From Candida dubliniensis CD36 (Eukaryota; Ascomycota; Pichiomycetes; Serinales; Debaryomycetaceae), in contig NC_012864.1 of assembly GCF_000026945.1 (NCBI RefSeq), forward strand, positions 1,054,001 through 1,118,000: a DNA stretch of 64,000 bases, in the 5' to 3' direction. The notes beneath the pieces were generated by a model. That model made no database searches, was not told where the DNA came from, and saw only the letters and a list, made by a program, of their open reading frames with translations. Positions 11,601-22,186 of this stretch are shown here, one piece after another (positions within the stretch are counted from its first letter, which is position 1; every line of letters starts with the position of its first letter). The position numbers were made by a program, and so were the translations under genes.

Positions 11601-11894
11601 GTCAAAAACTCATCGTCCGGTTTAGAGACTCTTCTTCGAGTGGGTCAAAGCATTGGCCATAGTCCAGATATTGACGAGTACAAGCGTGATCATATTTCGT
11701 TTGATAAATTGGATAAGAATAAACAACTTCGATTGATTAGAGTATTGACTGGTGGTGACTTAAAAGATAAACATATGCTAAGTAACTGGGAAGCTACCAA
11801 GATAGATATGGAAGATTTTCAAGCTATTGAAGACGAAGAAACATTTGATGAGGATATACTTGATGAAGATGCATCAATCAAAAGTGAAGATTAA
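8682..11894 (+). CDS. PSD2: Phosphatidylserine decarboxylase 2 (C2-domain, endosomal/Golgi type)
   Basis: 1070 codons. Converts phosphatidylserine to phosphatidylethanolamine in endomembranes. Layout: a C2 domain at ~25-180; an acidic linker; a second C2 domain at ~325-480 ([32 protein letters not shown]); an EF-hand-like region and CPICNQK...HFAIC zinc-finger-like motif around 590-650; and the C-terminal decarboxylase domain. The self-cleavage motif is GGST at 954-957, so Ser956 should become the pyruvoyl group. [17 protein letters not shown] is the conserved catalytic His segment. Length and C2 domains separate it from mitochondrial Psd1. Five in-frame CTG codons (302, 590, 663, 756, 847) would be Ser in this clade. 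The C-terminus is acidic. Confidence 0.95.
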   Translation: MRSSGYLNSNNGSSTSLESNNVNKSTDKNQLYLKVVCNCATDLVPQGITGTGSESKKTYSSSKSINPVLVVQLNNTIKSTSKKLNTNQPSWNDELYMPLKHQDDSSLLIFSVWDKHTRYKNYLGELRLNVRDVFVDNGNFVDKTELKWYHLNSNTKYHSFITGSILVGFELVIKNKKKRFHSSYNDKFQQLSIDSDVESAFKSWLSNLTKPTIYSVNNKINPNDQGFYDDELVNEADLESVLTDKSKKSHLNVPGVNGLLSVPGDDSNDAGSFSDTSFLSDGGYASDASANLFDHREALPDLKKSRIKSKMRLRRSKQEYENFELASRQVLGVVFIEIVSCEDLPPYKNFTRTSFDMDPFVVVSFGKKTFRTGWKRHTLNPVFNERLAFELLPHESNFSIQFLVLDKDHFSFHDNVAHISLPLRTLTEYATAKPTEGENSDVNTSDSNSNSQIGNGFTTEDTEFPENDSVQIIENETPSNKQSRKRYLSRKKVVKTHLDLKKFKAMSLSLQLHDQKYIGKYAPKLKIRVRFETYPELRKKFWRVLLEESISTPDNRDSCDYIELISLLDTLGCVNSDELVELFYSNLGKLSWGGDLLFFDEIVDQMETYINQNADNGKVKIFEFEKCPICNQKRVSKKQDLDIITHFAICASKDWSVVSKLLLSSYVTPTQATKKWFTKALIKLTYGKYKLGGNSANILVQDRMTGIIVEEKMSVYVRLGIRLLYKGLDKARSKRVRILLKNMSIKQGKKFDAPQLKSDIASFIRFHKLDLDECEIDDPSQFATFNDFFYRKLKPGAREIEDEKNSKIVTSPADCRSVVFESIDKATQLWIKGTGFTIPKLIHNDHLMRISSYTLGIFRLAPQDYHRFHSPVDGVIESIKHIDGEYYTVNPMAIRSELDVFGENVRTIVTIKTKDFGNIYFIAVGAMMVGSIVLTKDTGYEISKGEELGYFKFGGSTVLLLIESDKFKFDTDLVKNSSSGLETLLRVGQSIGHSPDIDEYKRDHISFDKLDKNKQLRLIRVLTGGDLKDKHMLSNWEATKIDMEDFQAIEDEETFDEDILDEDASIKSED

Positions 11895-11971
11895 GGACGT
11901 ACATTAAGCAAATAAATGAATAAATAGGTAAATACATTAAGCATAGAAATCAATAAATGAGTTTATGATAA

Positions 11972-12208
11972 TTATGGAACCGGGCCATAATAGGTTGCTG
12001 GTCGATATAGCTCTTCTTCTTGAAACCCTCTCTCTTCCTCTAGATGTCTAATATGCCACCCTACATATTCCATTTCCTGTTGGATATAGTGTATTTCCTT
12101 ATGTATTTGGGAATCAAAGTATAGTGGAACAATGAAAACCTTGGTGATAATTGGAGTAATAATGGATCCTGCAACTAATCCTTTGAATGCAGAAGAGAGG
12201 TAGGACAT
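11972..12208 (-). CDS. Small predicted membrane protein, 78 residues
   Basis: Starts MSYLSSAFKGLVAGSI. A hydrophobic/glycine-containing helix (~8-32) is followed by a charged amphipathic helix (HKEIHYIQQEMEYVGWHIRHLEEERGFQEEE) and a short Pro/Tyr tail (YRPATYYGPVP). The frame could extend 26 residues upstream to 12286, but that part reads a TATATATATATA tract as Ile-Tyr repeats, which is better explained as a TATA-box region, so I chose the ATG at 12208. It sits 77 bp from the PSD2 stop, convergent. I do not recognise the family with certainty. The layout (short N-terminal membrane helix plus amphipathic helix, under 80 residues) is like small mitochondrial membrane proteins such as mitofissin (Atg44/Mdi1); that is only a hypothesis. 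Confidence 0.6.
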   Translation of the reverse strand: MSYLSSAFKGLVAGSIITPIITKVFIVPLYFDSQIHKEIHYIQQEMEYVGWHIRHLEEERGFQEEELYRPATYYGPVP

Positions 12209-12969
12209 ATGTGATATGGATTCTGAAATGGAAACGTAAATCAGCCAAAATAAATGGATATATATATATATATAAATAGTAAACAAGTTTTTTGTTTAAC
12301 AAACTCCCCCCGAAAAAAAAATAAAGTAAATCAAAGATATTAAATCAGAATTAAAGTAAACCTTTCCCAAAAGTAAAATAGATCAACAGCAGAATAATTT
12401 GAAATGGAAAAAAATGAATCAGTATAAATAATATTTACAGTATTTATAATGAATTATATCTTTCCCACCCATGTGCTACTATTATCCTTACCATTCGGGA
12501 TAGATAGGGAAGAAAAATGAAATCAATGAACTAAAACAAAGAATAATCTCCGGGGAAGAATTTTTTTAAAAAGAATAATAATTACACAATACCCTTAGTC
12601 TTTGAAATAGAGAATATATAAATACTAGTACATTAATAGAGTCTTTTAACTTTAATGAATAATGGTTAATTAGGTGTTGTTGGTTGTTGTCTTAGTATCA
12701 ATTGAAAAACGTAATCGGCCCTTTAAATAGAGTGTCAATATAAGAATGATCTATTTTACTTAATTCCCCGCTTATCTGTTGTTATTCCCTTTTTTTTTTT
12801 TTTCGTTATCATTGAAGACCATCCGAGGATAATTGAGTCCTCATTTTATTACGTAATCATGACGACTCATGAGCGGAATTTTAAATACGTGTAACAAAGA
12901 CGACACAAAAAAATGAAAATACTGTCAATTCTGCATATATCTATCCTATATTGTATACTCAAAATAATT
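12209..12969. other. Intergenic, MES1 3' flank and upstream of the small membrane gene
   Basis: 761 bp. It contains an alternating TA tract at about 12259-12275 (likely TATA region for the 78-residue gene on the minus strand), a T run near 12789-12803, and otherwise unremarkable AT-rich DNA. I see no gene. Confidence 0.55.
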
Positions 12970-15216
12970 TTACTTCTTTTGTTGTCCACCATACAATTTT
13001 CTCCATTCATCAATCTTCTTGTCATCAATTCTTGTGAACAAATATTGTGCTTTACCAATACAGTGACCTGGTAACAACACCAATTCAAATTTATTTGTAA
13101 TTGATAAGGCAGGAGCATTCAAAATTTGATCAATTTTAGCTGTTGTTTCTGGCATAAAAGGGTAAATAATAGCACTAACTAAATAAACCAAATTAATTGC
13201 AACAGCAACAACTGCATCTGATTTGGCAGGTTGGTTGGCATACAACGAATTATCCAACTTGTTGTCTTGCAAAAATTGGTTCCCTCTGGATGATATAGCC
13301 ATGGCAAGTTCTAAACCTTTTCTCAAATTCACATTTTCCATGTTGTCAATGTAACTGGCCAACAAAGAATTAATATCAGTTTCAAACTTGCCGTAATCTG
13401 GTATGTTCTTAGTATCGAATTTTGGAATAACTCCATTATATTTGGCAATAACAAACTTAACAATTCTATTAACAAAGTTACCCAAATTGGCCAATAATTC
13501 AGAATTGTTTTTAGCAACAAATTCATCCCAGGAGAAATGAGCATCTTGAGTTTCTGGTCTATTTGAGGCCAAGTAATATCTCCAAACAGAAGGTGAGACT
13601 CCAGTTTCCTTGGCATTGTTACCAAACACTCCAACACCTCTACTCTTGGAGAATTTGCCGTTTTCATATTGCAAATATTCGGTAGTACTCAAATGGTGTA
13701 ACTTGGTCCACTTGTCACCAGTACCAATTTGAGAGGCTGGGAAAACAACAGTATGGAATGGAACATTATCTTTACCCATAAACTGATACAAATCAACGTT
13801 CTCTGGGTTTCTCCACCATTTGAGATAATCATCGGTGTTTGAATCTTTGAAATAATTAGCAGTTATGGAAACATAACCAATTGTGGCATCAAACCACACG
13901 TATAAAACTTTCTTGTCGTATCCCTTCAATGGAACTGGTGTACCCCAGATTAAATCTCTGGTAATACATCTTGGTTCTAAACCTCTTTTAATCCAAGAGT
14001 CTGTAATATTCTTAGAATTTTTGGACCAAGCACCCTTTGCTGAAGAATCAAGAACCCATTCCTTCAATGGTTCTTCCAAGTCATTCAACTTAAGGTAAAT
14101 ATGGGTTGATTCTTTAACAACAGGGGTATTGCCATCAACTTTACAACGGGGATTAATCAATTCCAATGGATCCAATAAGTTACCACATTTGTCACATTGG
14201 TCTCCTCTGGCATCTTCATAATCACATTTTGGACAAGTACCTTCAACAAATCTGTCAGCAAGGAAAGATTTATGGTGTTCACAATATAATTGTTCTGTAG
14301 TTTTTTCTTCCAAGTATCCTTTATTGTGCAATTTCATAAATATATCTTGAGCAATTTCAGTTTGCAAAGGGGTTGTGGTTCTCCCGAAATAGTCAAATCC
14401 AATATCAAACCAATCATAGACTTCTTTATGAATAGCATGGTATTTGTCACATAATTGTTGTGGGGTGACATTTTCTTCCAAAGCCTTGGTCTCTGTGGCA
14501 GTACCGTATTCATCAGTACCACAAATGAATAAAGTATTGTAGTTTCTATTCTTGGCATAACGGCTGTAAATGTCAGCAGACAAAACCGACCCAACAATGT
14601 TACCCAAATGAGGAACATTGTTAACATATGGTAAGGCTGAAGTAATTAAAATGTTTCTTTCGTCAGATTTAGGAAGAATTTTGTTTGCTTGTTTTTTCAC
14701 TAAATGACCAGTTTCGACATTTTGCTTCCCGGTGTTGGTTTCCTTTTCTCTTTCCACTGGGGTAATTTCTAAAGCGTTTTTGATACCTGTTGCAACTTCT
14801 GGTAATTGTGAAAACTTGATAAACCATTCATTTTCTTTATTGTCTTTGAAAGCAGGATATAAACTTGCAAATACAATAATCTGAGAAGGTGTTAGTTCTT
14901 CCTTAGCAAACTTTGGTAAACCGGTGATTTTGGCGATTTCATCTTTCTTGTTTGATTTAATTGCTGCATACAACACTTCTTCCTCAAATTGAATAGCTTC
15001 AGTGGTGTTGAAGTCGTTGGCTAAGTATTTAACGATTGCATTTGGCTCAACCAATTCAAAACCGGATTTCTTATCTTTTAAAGACAAATTTGATTCAACT
15101 TCATTCAAAGCTAATTCCACTTTAGGTTGAAAAGCTGCTAATGCAATAGATAACTTTAAGTTATTAGCCAATGCTAATAATGTGTTACCTTTAACTCCAT
15201 ATACTTCCAAGGACAT
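12970..15216 (-). CDS. MES1: Cytosolic methionyl-tRNA synthetase
   Basis: 748 residues (S. cerevisiae Mes1 is 751). The start at 15216 (MSLEVYGVKGNTLL) fits the family; an upstream in-frame extension reads a homopolymer as poly-Lys and is rejected. Layout: GST-like N-terminal domain (~1-180) that in yeast binds the cofactor Arc1; class I catalytic domain with HLGN at 203-206 (HIGH equivalent, in NVPHLGN) and KFSKS at 521-525 (KMSKS equivalent); a Zn-binding insertion with CEHH, CPKC, CDKC and a later Cys; then the anticodon-binding helical domain with FVNRIVKFV. Function: charges initiator and elongator tRNA-Met. Divergent from HER2. Confidence 0.96.
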   Translation of the reverse strand: MSLEVYGVKGNTLLALANNLKLSIALAAFQPKVELALNEVESNLSLKDKKSGFELVEPNAIVKYLANDFNTTEAIQFEEEVLYAAIKSNKKDEIAKITGLPKFAKEELTPSQIIVFASLYPAFKDNKENEWFIKFSQLPEVATGIKNALEITPVEREKETNTGKQNVETGHLVKKQANKILPKSDERNILITSALPYVNNVPHLGNIVGSVLSADIYSRYAKNRNYNTLFICGTDEYGTATETKALEENVTPQQLCDKYHAIHKEVYDWFDIGFDYFGRTTTPLQTEIAQDIFMKLHNKGYLEEKTTEQLYCEHHKSFLADRFVEGTCPKCDYEDARGDQCDKCGNLLDPLELINPRCKVDGNTPVVKESTHIYLKLNDLEEPLKEWVLDSSAKGAWSKNSKNITDSWIKRGLEPRCITRDLIWGTPVPLKGYDKKVLYVWFDATIGYVSITANYFKDSNTDDYLKWWRNPENVDLYQFMGKDNVPFHTVVFPASQIGTGDKWTKLHHLSTTEYLQYENGKFSKSRGVGVFGNNAKETGVSPSVWRYYLASNRPETQDAHFSWDEFVAKNNSELLANLGNFVNRIVKFVIAKYNGVIPKFDTKNIPDYGKFETDINSLLASYIDNMENVNLRKGLELAMAISSRGNQFLQDNKLDNSLYANQPAKSDAVVAVAINLVYLVSAIIYPFMPETTAKIDQILNAPALSITNKFELVLLPGHCIGKAQYLFTRIDDKKIDEWRKLYGGQQKK

Positions 15217-15443
15217 TATTGTTGTTTGGTGGGTTGTTATAAGTCTATAATGAGTCAATGGGCAAAATTTTTTTTTTTTTTTTTTTTCACCACATTGTGT
15301 AATGAGTCCATTGAAAAAGATGCGGTCTCTGGCACCCAAACAGAAATAGTTTAATTCTGAAGCCACATACGAGAATATACTACTCGATCACCCATTAATA
15401 AAACAACACAATTGAAAACAAATATAAACTATTTGTTTTGATT
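15217..15443. promoter_or_regulatory. Divergent promoter MES1 / HER2
   Basis: 227 bp shared by two translation-related genes pointing away from each other. Contains a T run of about 20 at 15268-15288. Confidence 0.6.
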
Positions 15444-16796
15444 ATGAGGAAAACAGTAACACCAATCCGTTTATTATCTGACGGTATTCGTGTCAAAGAT
15501 AAATGGAATAGTTTGATCTCCAATCTTGAAATTGAACCAACAAACAGTGCCGGCCCACTATCTGGAACCACCTATATAGTGAAGGACAATATAGTCACAA
15601 ACCATGGTTATACCACTGCTGCGTCTAAAATACTATCTAATTACGAATCACCTTTTAATGCCACAATACTAGACTTGTTGTCAAATAATGGTTCGAAACT
15701 AATAGGTAAATCAAACTTGGATGAATTCGGTATGGGATCAGCAAACTATAATTCATACTTTAACAAAGTGATTAATCCCTATGATGATACGAAAGTTCCC
15801 GGTGGCTCTTCTGGTGGCTCTGCTGCTTCTGTTGCTGGGAAAATGTGTTCATTCAGTATTGGCACTGATACAGGAGGATCGGTGCGGTTGCCAGCAAGCT
15901 ATTGTAACGTATTTGGATTTAAACCTACTTATGGTCGAATTTCTAGATGGGGAGTTATACCTTACGCCCAGACATTAGATACAGTGGGAATTATAGGTGA
16001 CAATGTCAATATTATAAAACGTGTTTATGATGTGCTTAATAGGTGTGATAATAAAGATCCCACTTGTTTGCCTGAGGATGTTAGAAAGAAAATTCCAACC
16101 ACTGAAAAGAAAATATTGACCATTGGGGTTCCAAATGAGTTTGTGTTGAAAGAATTATCTGCCGATGTTAGAGAAGCCTGGGAATACGCACTTACCAAAA
16201 TATGTGAATTAGGGCATTCAGTGAAGCCTATAACTATAAAGACTATTAAGAAGGCATTACCATCATACTATACTTTAGCAACTGCTGAAGCTGCGTCAAA
16301 TCTTTCAAGATATGATGGCATAAGATACGGGTATAACACTAACGAAATGGTTCATTCGCCCATAGAATTAATTGCAACCAATAGATCAAACGGTTTTGGT
16401 AGTGAAGTGCAGAGACGTATTTTATTAGGAAACTATACCTTGTCTTCTGACTCTGGGGACCATTATTTGAGAGCTACCCAAATTCGAGAGGAATTGTGTG
16501 CAGAATTCTCCTCAGTTTTCAACAATTCTCATGTATTGCTTCAGGATGAACAATCACTGAACAATGTAGATTTGATAATGTCACCAACATCAACAAGCAC
16601 AGCACCTACGTGGGACGAATATGTTTCAGCAAATGAGAAGAATTTCTTAAACAGTTATGTAAATGACGTCCTAACGGTCCCCGCATCCTTAGCAGGGATT
16701 CCAGCAATATCTGTACCGGTCAATGGGATCGGGATTCAATTGATGGGACAATTTGGTGACGATGACTTGGTTTTACAATTGGCTGATCAAATCTAG
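15444..16796 (+). CDS. HER2: Mitochondrial glutamyl-tRNA(Gln) amidotransferase subunit A
   Basis: 450 residues from the ATG at 15444. Amidase-signature enzyme, the GatA subunit of the yeast GatFAB complex that converts Glu-tRNA(Gln) to Gln-tRNA(Gln) in mitochondria. The Ser-cisSer-Lys triad is intact: Lys47 (YIVKDN), Ser122 in GGSSGGS (120-126), Ser146 in GTDTGGSVR. The spacings of 75 and 24 residues equal those of bacterial GatA. The N-terminus is short, Arg/Thr-rich and compatible with mitochondrial import. S. cerevisiae Her2 is 464 residues. It shares a promoter region with MES1 and converges on FOL2 with a 290-bp gap. Confidence 0.95.
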   Translation: MRKTVTPIRLLSDGIRVKDKWNSLISNLEIEPTNSAGPLSGTTYIVKDNIVTNHGYTTAASKILSNYESPFNATILDLLSNNGSKLIGKSNLDEFGMGSANYNSYFNKVINPYDDTKVPGGSSGGSAASVAGKMCSFSIGTDTGGSVRLPASYCNVFGFKPTYGRISRWGVIPYAQTLDTVGIIGDNVNIIKRVYDVLNRCDNKDPTCLPEDVRKKIPTTEKKILTIGVPNEFVLKELSADVREAWEYALTKICELGHSVKPITIKTIKKALPSYYTLATAEAASNLSRYDGIRYGYNTNEMVHSPIELIATNRSNGFGSEVQRRILLGNYTLSSDSGDHYLRATQIREELCAEFSSVFNNSHVLLQDEQSLNNVDLIMSPTSTSTAPTWDEYVSANEKNFLNSYVNDVLTVPASLAGIPAISVPVNGIGIQLMGQFGDDDLVLQLADQI

Positions 16797-17086
16797 ATGT
16801 GAATTCTAACTCTCACAATTAGTTGTATATGTATGTACATAAAAGTCAAAATCAAATAATAATAATAGTAATAAAAATTTAGGATTACACGAACATGTAG
16901 CTTTATAAGTTGAATTATCATAACGTCGTAAGAAGTGGAACTTGCTTGTTTACATAAAAAAACCATGCTGTACCCATTACCACAATTTGGATTGAAAACA
17001 TTGAAATGTGAATGCGTAAAAAGAAAATAAAAAGTTGTTGAAATACTTTTATCTTACGCTTCATCCACAAAAGAAATATCCACCAA

Positions 17087-17929
17087 TTATTTCCGCCCTA
17101 ATAAGGTTAAAAATTCCTCTCTTGTCTTTTGTTGATCACGGAAGCAGCCCAACATACAACTTGTGGTGGTTGAAGAACCGGTTTTCTGAACTCCTCTACT
17201 AACCATACACATATGTGTGGCTTCAATAACAACGGCAACACCTCTTGGTTTCAAGATTTCACTTAAGGCCATGGCAATTTGTTTGGTTAGTCTTTCTTGT
17301 ACCTGGAATCTTCTGGAATACATTTCTGCTAATCTTGCCAACTTACTTAACCCTAAAACTCTTTTATTGGGAATATATGCGATATGAGCTTTCCCGAAAA
17401 ATGGGACCAAATGATGTTCACAAAGCGAATAAATCTCAATATCTCTTACAATAACCATTTCATCATGATCTTCTTCAAAAACTGCTCTTTTAATAACATC
17501 CCTGATATTATCTTCATATCCTTTTGTGAAGTATAACATGGCACGAGCATATCGTTCAGGGGTTTCCAATAATCCTTCACGTGAAGTATCCTCACCTAAT
17601 TCCTCCAAAATTACTTTCACAGCTGAGGCAATACGTTCTTCTCTTGCTTTAGCTTCTTCTGATGTTTGTTCTATTCTAAGTCTTGCACCTTGAGATGGCC
17701 ATGATAACCCATCGCTATCAATTGGTGGGTTTAAGATCAATGGAGATGCTGCACGTGTTTGCAAGGGAGTTTCTATTAAATCTCTAGGTAAAAAATTTGG
17801 AGATACTAAATTCGATGAAGCAACCAATTTAGATCTTTTGATAGGTACAGTTGATTTTAGTCCTTCTTGAGTTCCATTGGCATCTTCTTCGCGAAGATGG
17901 TGTTTTGGATTATGTGATGGATTTGACAT
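17087..17929 (-). CDS. FOL2: GTP cyclohydrolase I
   Basis: 280 residues. Catalyses GTP to 7,8-dihydroneopterin triphosphate, the first step of folate/pterin synthesis. The first ~85 residues are a variable basic/Ser-rich extension; the T-fold catalytic domain follows with [31 protein letters not shown] and a C-terminal [13 protein letters not shown]. Zinc ligands are Cys170 and His173 (CEHH) and Cys241 (HMCMVSRG); the 71-residue spacing equals that of the human enzyme. Start at 17929 is the first ATG. Convergent with HER2. Confidence 0.96.
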   Translation of the reverse strand: MSNPSHNPKHHLREEDANGTQEGLKSTVPIKRSKLVASSNLVSPNFLPRDLIETPLQTRAASPLILNPPIDSDGLSWPSQGARLRIEQTSEEAKAREERIASAVKVILEELGEDTSREGLLETPERYARAMLYFTKGYEDNIRDVIKRAVFEEDHDEMVIVRDIEIYSLCEHHLVPFFGKAHIAYIPNKRVLGLSKLARLAEMYSRRFQVQERLTKQIAMALSEILKPRGVAVVIEATHMCMVSRGVQKTGSSTTTSCMLGCFRDQQKTREEFLTLLGRK

Positions 17930-18364
17930 TATTAGTGGATAAATATTAAGTGACCTTTTGTGGTGTCTAGTAGGTTACACTCCCTCTCTCGTATAGTATT
18001 AAACAACAGTTTACAATTGATAAATTTCAATGAGCGAGCGAGAGAAGAATAATAATCGAAGTCAGAAAATTTTTTTTGGTGCGGTCTTAATTCTATTGCG
18101 ACTTAATGCGTGTGAAATTTGAGAATGATTTATTTCTCATTTCCAATCGGATACCAATTCATAACCGCTGATAAACTAGATTAGAATCCACCAAAAAAAA
18201 AATGAGAGAAAATAAAAGACAATTATATACTATAAAATAACGTAATTATAAAAGACCAAGTAAATAAAATAATAATAGTAAAAAAAAAAAAAGCAACGAA
18301 AACCAATATATATATATTTACATAAACACCAAGAGCTTACTCCATCAAACAAAAAAAAACAGCC
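17930..18364. other. Intergenic: FOL2 upstream / SSD1 3' flank
   Basis: 435 bp. AT-rich with A tracts near 18192-18201 and 18280-18291 and a short TA repeat near 18307-18318. No gene seen. Confidence 0.55.
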
Positions 18365-21300
18365 TTAACGTTCTTCAGCAAATGGATTTAAAACTCTTAC
18401 TGTCAAACATGGCAAAGCCATACCAATTTCAGCCCTCAATAAAACAGGAACTTGTGTCAATTCCTTAATCACCTGGATGTATGAATCACCCTCAACTCTG
18501 GTGATGGTATTTTGCAAATAAGGTTCCAAGCTAAAAGTATTACCACTAGCAGAAATCCTAGATGAAGAATTGGTTCTGATATTCTTAGGAATCTCGGCTT
18601 GAGTTGGCGATGAAGGCATAGATCTTGTTTCATCTTTTTCCACTGCATTTAACTCATTACCTTTCAAGGATGGCACTGTTAACTTGGGAGGTTCCAAATT
18701 CAATTTAGATAACTTCTCAGCAACTGAATCTGCTGGAGTGGTAGACTTTTCCAAAGCTGTTTTGCTTTGAATCTTGGCTGCTTGTAAAGCAGATGTTCTG
18801 TACTTATTTTTGATAGAGTTTCTGTACGACAAAGATGACTTTTCATCTGGTGGGATGTACGTAGCAGAGTCAACACCCTTTTCCCACCAAAGCTCCAAAA
18901 TTCTTTCACCTTTGTCAAATTCTGCCTTGACCAAAGGCAACTGGTCACCATGGACTCTTTTTTCCACGCCAAACTCTGGAATAAACACATCAAATGATGA
19001 TTCGTACACTTGGACTACTGTTCCCATGCACAACAACTGGCCAGCGGTTTCACTCATTTCATTGATTGTCTGGGATAACAACAAGTGTATAGCTTGCTCT
19101 TGGGCACTAGCAGCACAATCTTTCTTAAAGTTACAATAATCTGTAATTGCCTTCAATGAGTCCAAGTCTTTGTCTTCAACTTGTTTGTTCAAGACGGCTT
19201 TTAACTGTCTATGAACAATTAAATCAGCATAACGTCTCAATGGTGCTGTGAAATGTGTGTACAAAGGTAAGTTAAAATAATAGTGTGCGTAACTATCAGC
19301 ATCCTGCTTTCCTGCAACGTAATATTTACCCCTCGACATGCATTTATAAAGCAAAGTTTCAACACATTTTCTTTTAACTGGATCATCAATTTTCAAGATA
19401 GAATTTTGCAAAGTAGACGAAGTTGTAGTATCAATCTTGAATCCTAAGCTTGTTGCCTTCCTAACAAATGTTTCCATTTTCTGTAATGTAGGTAATGGGT
19501 GACGACGCAAAATTGCTTGATCACCTAATCCAGCATGTACTTTTGCAGCAATAGCAGAATTCACTTTGTGTGATATTTCTGAAATTACATCAAATGCTAA
19601 GGAATCCTTGAATATGTTCAAATCTAACCGAACTTTTTCGTCATCCAATTGGTCTAACAATGTCAAGTTAGGGGTGATTCCGAGTGAACGGTTCGATAAA
19701 CGGTGACGACGGAACTCTTTTGCAATCAAGCTAAAAGTTTTCACATAATCTGAAGTTGCTGAAGAAATGCTATCAACTGATTGGCCCAGTAAAATGGTGT
19801 CAAATGCATCATAAGTAACCAATTGTTTAGGAACAATTACAGATTCATGGATGTACAAGTCTTCGACTTCAAAATTACTAGTATCAATTTCAAAAACAAC
19901 CGATACAGCCAAGTTTTTCTCATTTTCTTTGAAAGATACCATTTTGTTGACTTGCTTGGGGAACAAATTTACTGTTTTTTGAGGAAGGAAAACAGAAGAT
20001 GATCTCTTCTTCGATTTGCGATCCAATGACGAACCTGGTTTAATAAAATATGCAATATCGGCAGCATGGAATCCCAATTCAATTTTGGTATTGGAGATTC
20101 TTTTAACGTGCAAGGCATGGTCAACAAACTCGCCATTCTGAGTGAATGCAATTATATAATCATTCAAGTATTCCTCTCTTTGTGCGCCCTCAAACTCGGG
20201 TTCAATCGGAGGTAAATCGTAGGCATTAACAGACACAATGTCGTTCTCATCATCATCATCAGGATATTCGTCACATAAAAAGTTATTGTCCCTCAAAATT
20301 GAATCGATTTCAGTTTCAGGGGAGTCAATTGGTCCTAAATTGCTTACCAACGTACCAAAAGGATGTAAGGAAGTAATTGGCCATCTCTTGATGGAAGCAA
20401 CAAATAATCGATCAGCATACTTTTCGTGGTTTTCAACAAAATCCTTTGGTGCCTGTTCAGTTGGAATTGCAATCAAAGGCACTTTTTTATCAGTAGGTTT
20501 GAACCAAACAATTTTTGGTGCTTTGGGGTTTTGAACGGTAGATTCTTTGCCATTTTTCTTGTCTCTGGCTGCTTGAGCTGCTTGAGCTGGTCTTAAAAGA
20601 CCCAAAGTACCAGCAAACAACTGACCAGGAATTCTGTCAACAACAGCTACAACATGACCAGCATAAAGAGGTTTAATTTCATCGTTAATCTCCTCTTCTT
20701 CAACCAACAACAATGATTGACCTTCCACTTCAACATCATCATTTTTCTTCATGGTTGGTCTTTGTTTCAAGGAACCTCTTCTGGCAAGTCCTCCAGTTTC
20801 CTCTTCATTAGAACCGGCACCATCTTCTTTTGAAGTGCCAGTTACTGAACCTTCAGCTGTGTTTGGTGCAGAAGTTGCGTCATTGTGTATATCATCTGTT
20901 AAAGGTCTCGAATTCAAAGTGTTGTCCTTTCTTCTTTTCTTTTCTTCTTTTTCCTTCTTAGACTCCCATACTTCATCGACTATCAACAATTCAACTGCAA
21001 CCAAATCACCTTCCAAAGCACGATTACGATCTTTTGAGCCACAAATAAAAATGTCGGCATCTAGCAAACCGTCAGTGGAAACATATGCATCGGATCTATT
21101 CTTTTTGTTAACTCTCAAAGTACCAGTAACCAAGCGTCCTTCATTGATTAATTCAGGTAAAGACGATTGGGGCAAGTAAGGAGCAAAAAGAGTTTTTCTT
21201 CCGTTGTTTCCTCCTCCTTGATGGCCACCTTGTTGACTGGAATTATTTGATCCACCATTGTTTGGAAGAAATTGTTGTAATGAGGACACAGAAGATCCAC

Positions 21301-22186
21301 CACCATATGAGCTATTTCGTGGTTTATGGCCAGGGGTGAACCCAACTTGAGGGGGTTCCAATAAACCACCCAGTCTTTGCTGTTGTTGTGGAGATTGTTG
21401 TTGAGCTCTCCAGTTGGAGTTTATCCCATCTGTATTGTTGTTTCCACTACCACGAGATGCAGTTCGGAAATGAGACGATCTTCGATTATGGCCACGATCG
21501 GGTGATTGTGTAACGGTAAAGTTGGGATTTGGAGGCAACAAACTATTACCCCTGTTATCGTTTGATTGATCTGGTGTTGGTGGGAACTTGAAAGATTGTT
21601 GCCCATATGCTAATGATCTTGAACGATTGTGTGATGATGATTGACCAGAGCTATCTCCTTGATCACCACTAGATGGTGGAAATTTAAAAGACCCAATGTC
21701 GTCAGACAGGTCAACCTTGACTTCACTGGGAATTGTTGGGCTTAAACTGTTTCTGTTGCTTTGTTTTTGATTTGCTGCTGCCTTAATTGCTTCATTCAAC
21801 CCCAACGAGTGTCTTCTTGAATGTCCATGAGCAGTTCCTCCCGACCCAGAGCCAGTACGTCTATGGGTGTTGATGGACGAGGATCTTGAGTGAGACGATC
21901 TATTACCTCCATACCCAGAAGATATTGGAGGTGGGGCCAATTCTGAGCTCCCTTGAGCTAAAGGGTATGTGAATTGCTGTTGTTGCTGTTTTTGTTTCTC
22001 CTCTAAAAGCTTCTGTTGAGCTTGCACTTCTTCCAATTGACGTTGCAAGTTATATTGCTCAACCATCAAGTTGGTTAATTCGGATGGAGAACGTCTATGT
22101 GCCACATGCAAGTTTTTCCCCTTTCTGCTGGAAACCCTAGCCGGGGCATTATTGTTGTTGTTGTTGTAATCTTGTGACGAGCTCAT
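18365..22186 (-). CDS. SSD1: Ssd1, RNase II-like translational repressor
   Basis: 1273 residues. Layout: a long disordered N-terminus (1-~340) rich in Ser, Asn, Gln and Arg with a short poly-Gln (~70) and several RRxS-type sites (RRPS, HRRTGS, RRHS) of the kind phosphorylated by the Ndr kinase Cbk1 in the family; cold-shock domains (~340-680); an RNB domain with YTHFTAPLRRYADLIVHRQL; and a C-terminal S1-like part. The place where active RNB enzymes have the DIDDA catalytic aspartates reads GEFVDHA (685-691), so it is a pseudonuclease, as known for Ssd1. Known role: binds cell-wall mRNAs, represses their translation, and is involved in wall integrity and virulence in Candida. Upstream region is unusually long (1457 bp). 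Confidence 0.96.
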   Translation of the reverse strand: MSSSQDYNNNNNNAPARVSSRKGKNLHVAHRRSPSELTNLMVEQYNLQRQLEEVQAQQKLLEEKQKQQQQQFTYPLAQGSSELAPPPISSGYGGNRSSHSRSSSINTHRRTGSGSGGTAHGHSRRHSLGLNEAIKAAANQKQSNRNSLSPTIPSEVKVDLSDDIGSFKFPPSSGDQGDSSGQSSSHNRSRSLAYGQQSFKFPPTPDQSNDNRGNSLLPPNPNFTVTQSPDRGHNRRSSHFRTASRGSGNNNTDGINSNWRAQQQSPQQQQRLGGLLEPPQVGFTPGHKPRNSSYGGGSSVSSLQQFLPNNGGSNNSSQQGGHQGGGNNGRKTLFAPYLPQSSLPELINEGRLVTGTLRVNKKNRSDAYVSTDGLLDADIFICGSKDRNRALEGDLVAVELLIVDEVWESKKEKEEKKRRKDNTLNSRPLTDDIHNDATSAPNTAEGSVTGTSKEDGAGSNEEETGGLARRGSLKQRPTMKKNDDVEVEGQSLLLVEEEEINDEIKPLYAGHVVAVVDRIPGQLFAGTLGLLRPAQAAQAARDKKNGKESTVQNPKAPKIVWFKPTDKKVPLIAIPTEQAPKDFVENHEKYADRLFVASIKRWPITSLHPFGTLVSNLGPIDSPETEIDSILRDNNFLCDEYPDDDDENDIVSVNAYDLPPIEPEFEGAQREEYLNDYIIAFTQNGEFVDHALHVKRISNTKIELGFHAADIAYFIKPGSSLDRKSKKRSSSVFLPQKTVNLFPKQVNKMVSFKENEKNLAVSVVFEIDTSNFEVEDLYIHESVIVPKQLVTYDAFDTILLGQSVDSISSATSDYVKTFSLIAKEFRRHRLSNRSLGITPNLTLLDQLDDEKVRLDLNIFKDSLAFDVISEISHKVNSAIAAKVHAGLGDQAILRRHPLPTLQKMETFVRKATSLGFKIDTTTSSTLQNSILKIDDPVKRKCVETLLYKCMSRGKYYVAGKQDADSYAHYYFNLPLYTHFTAPLRRYADLIVHRQLKAVLNKQVEDKDLDSLKAITDYCNFKKDCAASAQEQAIHLLLSQTINEMSETAGQLLCMGTVVQVYESSFDVFIPEFGVEKRVHGDQLPLVKAEFDKGERILELWWEKGVDSATYIPPDEKSSLSYRNSIKNKYRTSALQAAKIQSKTALEKSTTPADSVAEKLSKLNLEPPKLTVPSLKGNELNAVEKDETRSMPSSPTQAEIPKNIRTNSSSRISASGNTFSLEPYLQNTITRVEGDSYIQVIKELTQVPVLLRAEIGMALPCLTVRVLNPFAEER

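Noticed and set aside
15217..15366. N-terminal extension of MES1
   Set aside because: Would read a homopolymer as poly-Lys; the family starts at the ATG at 15216.
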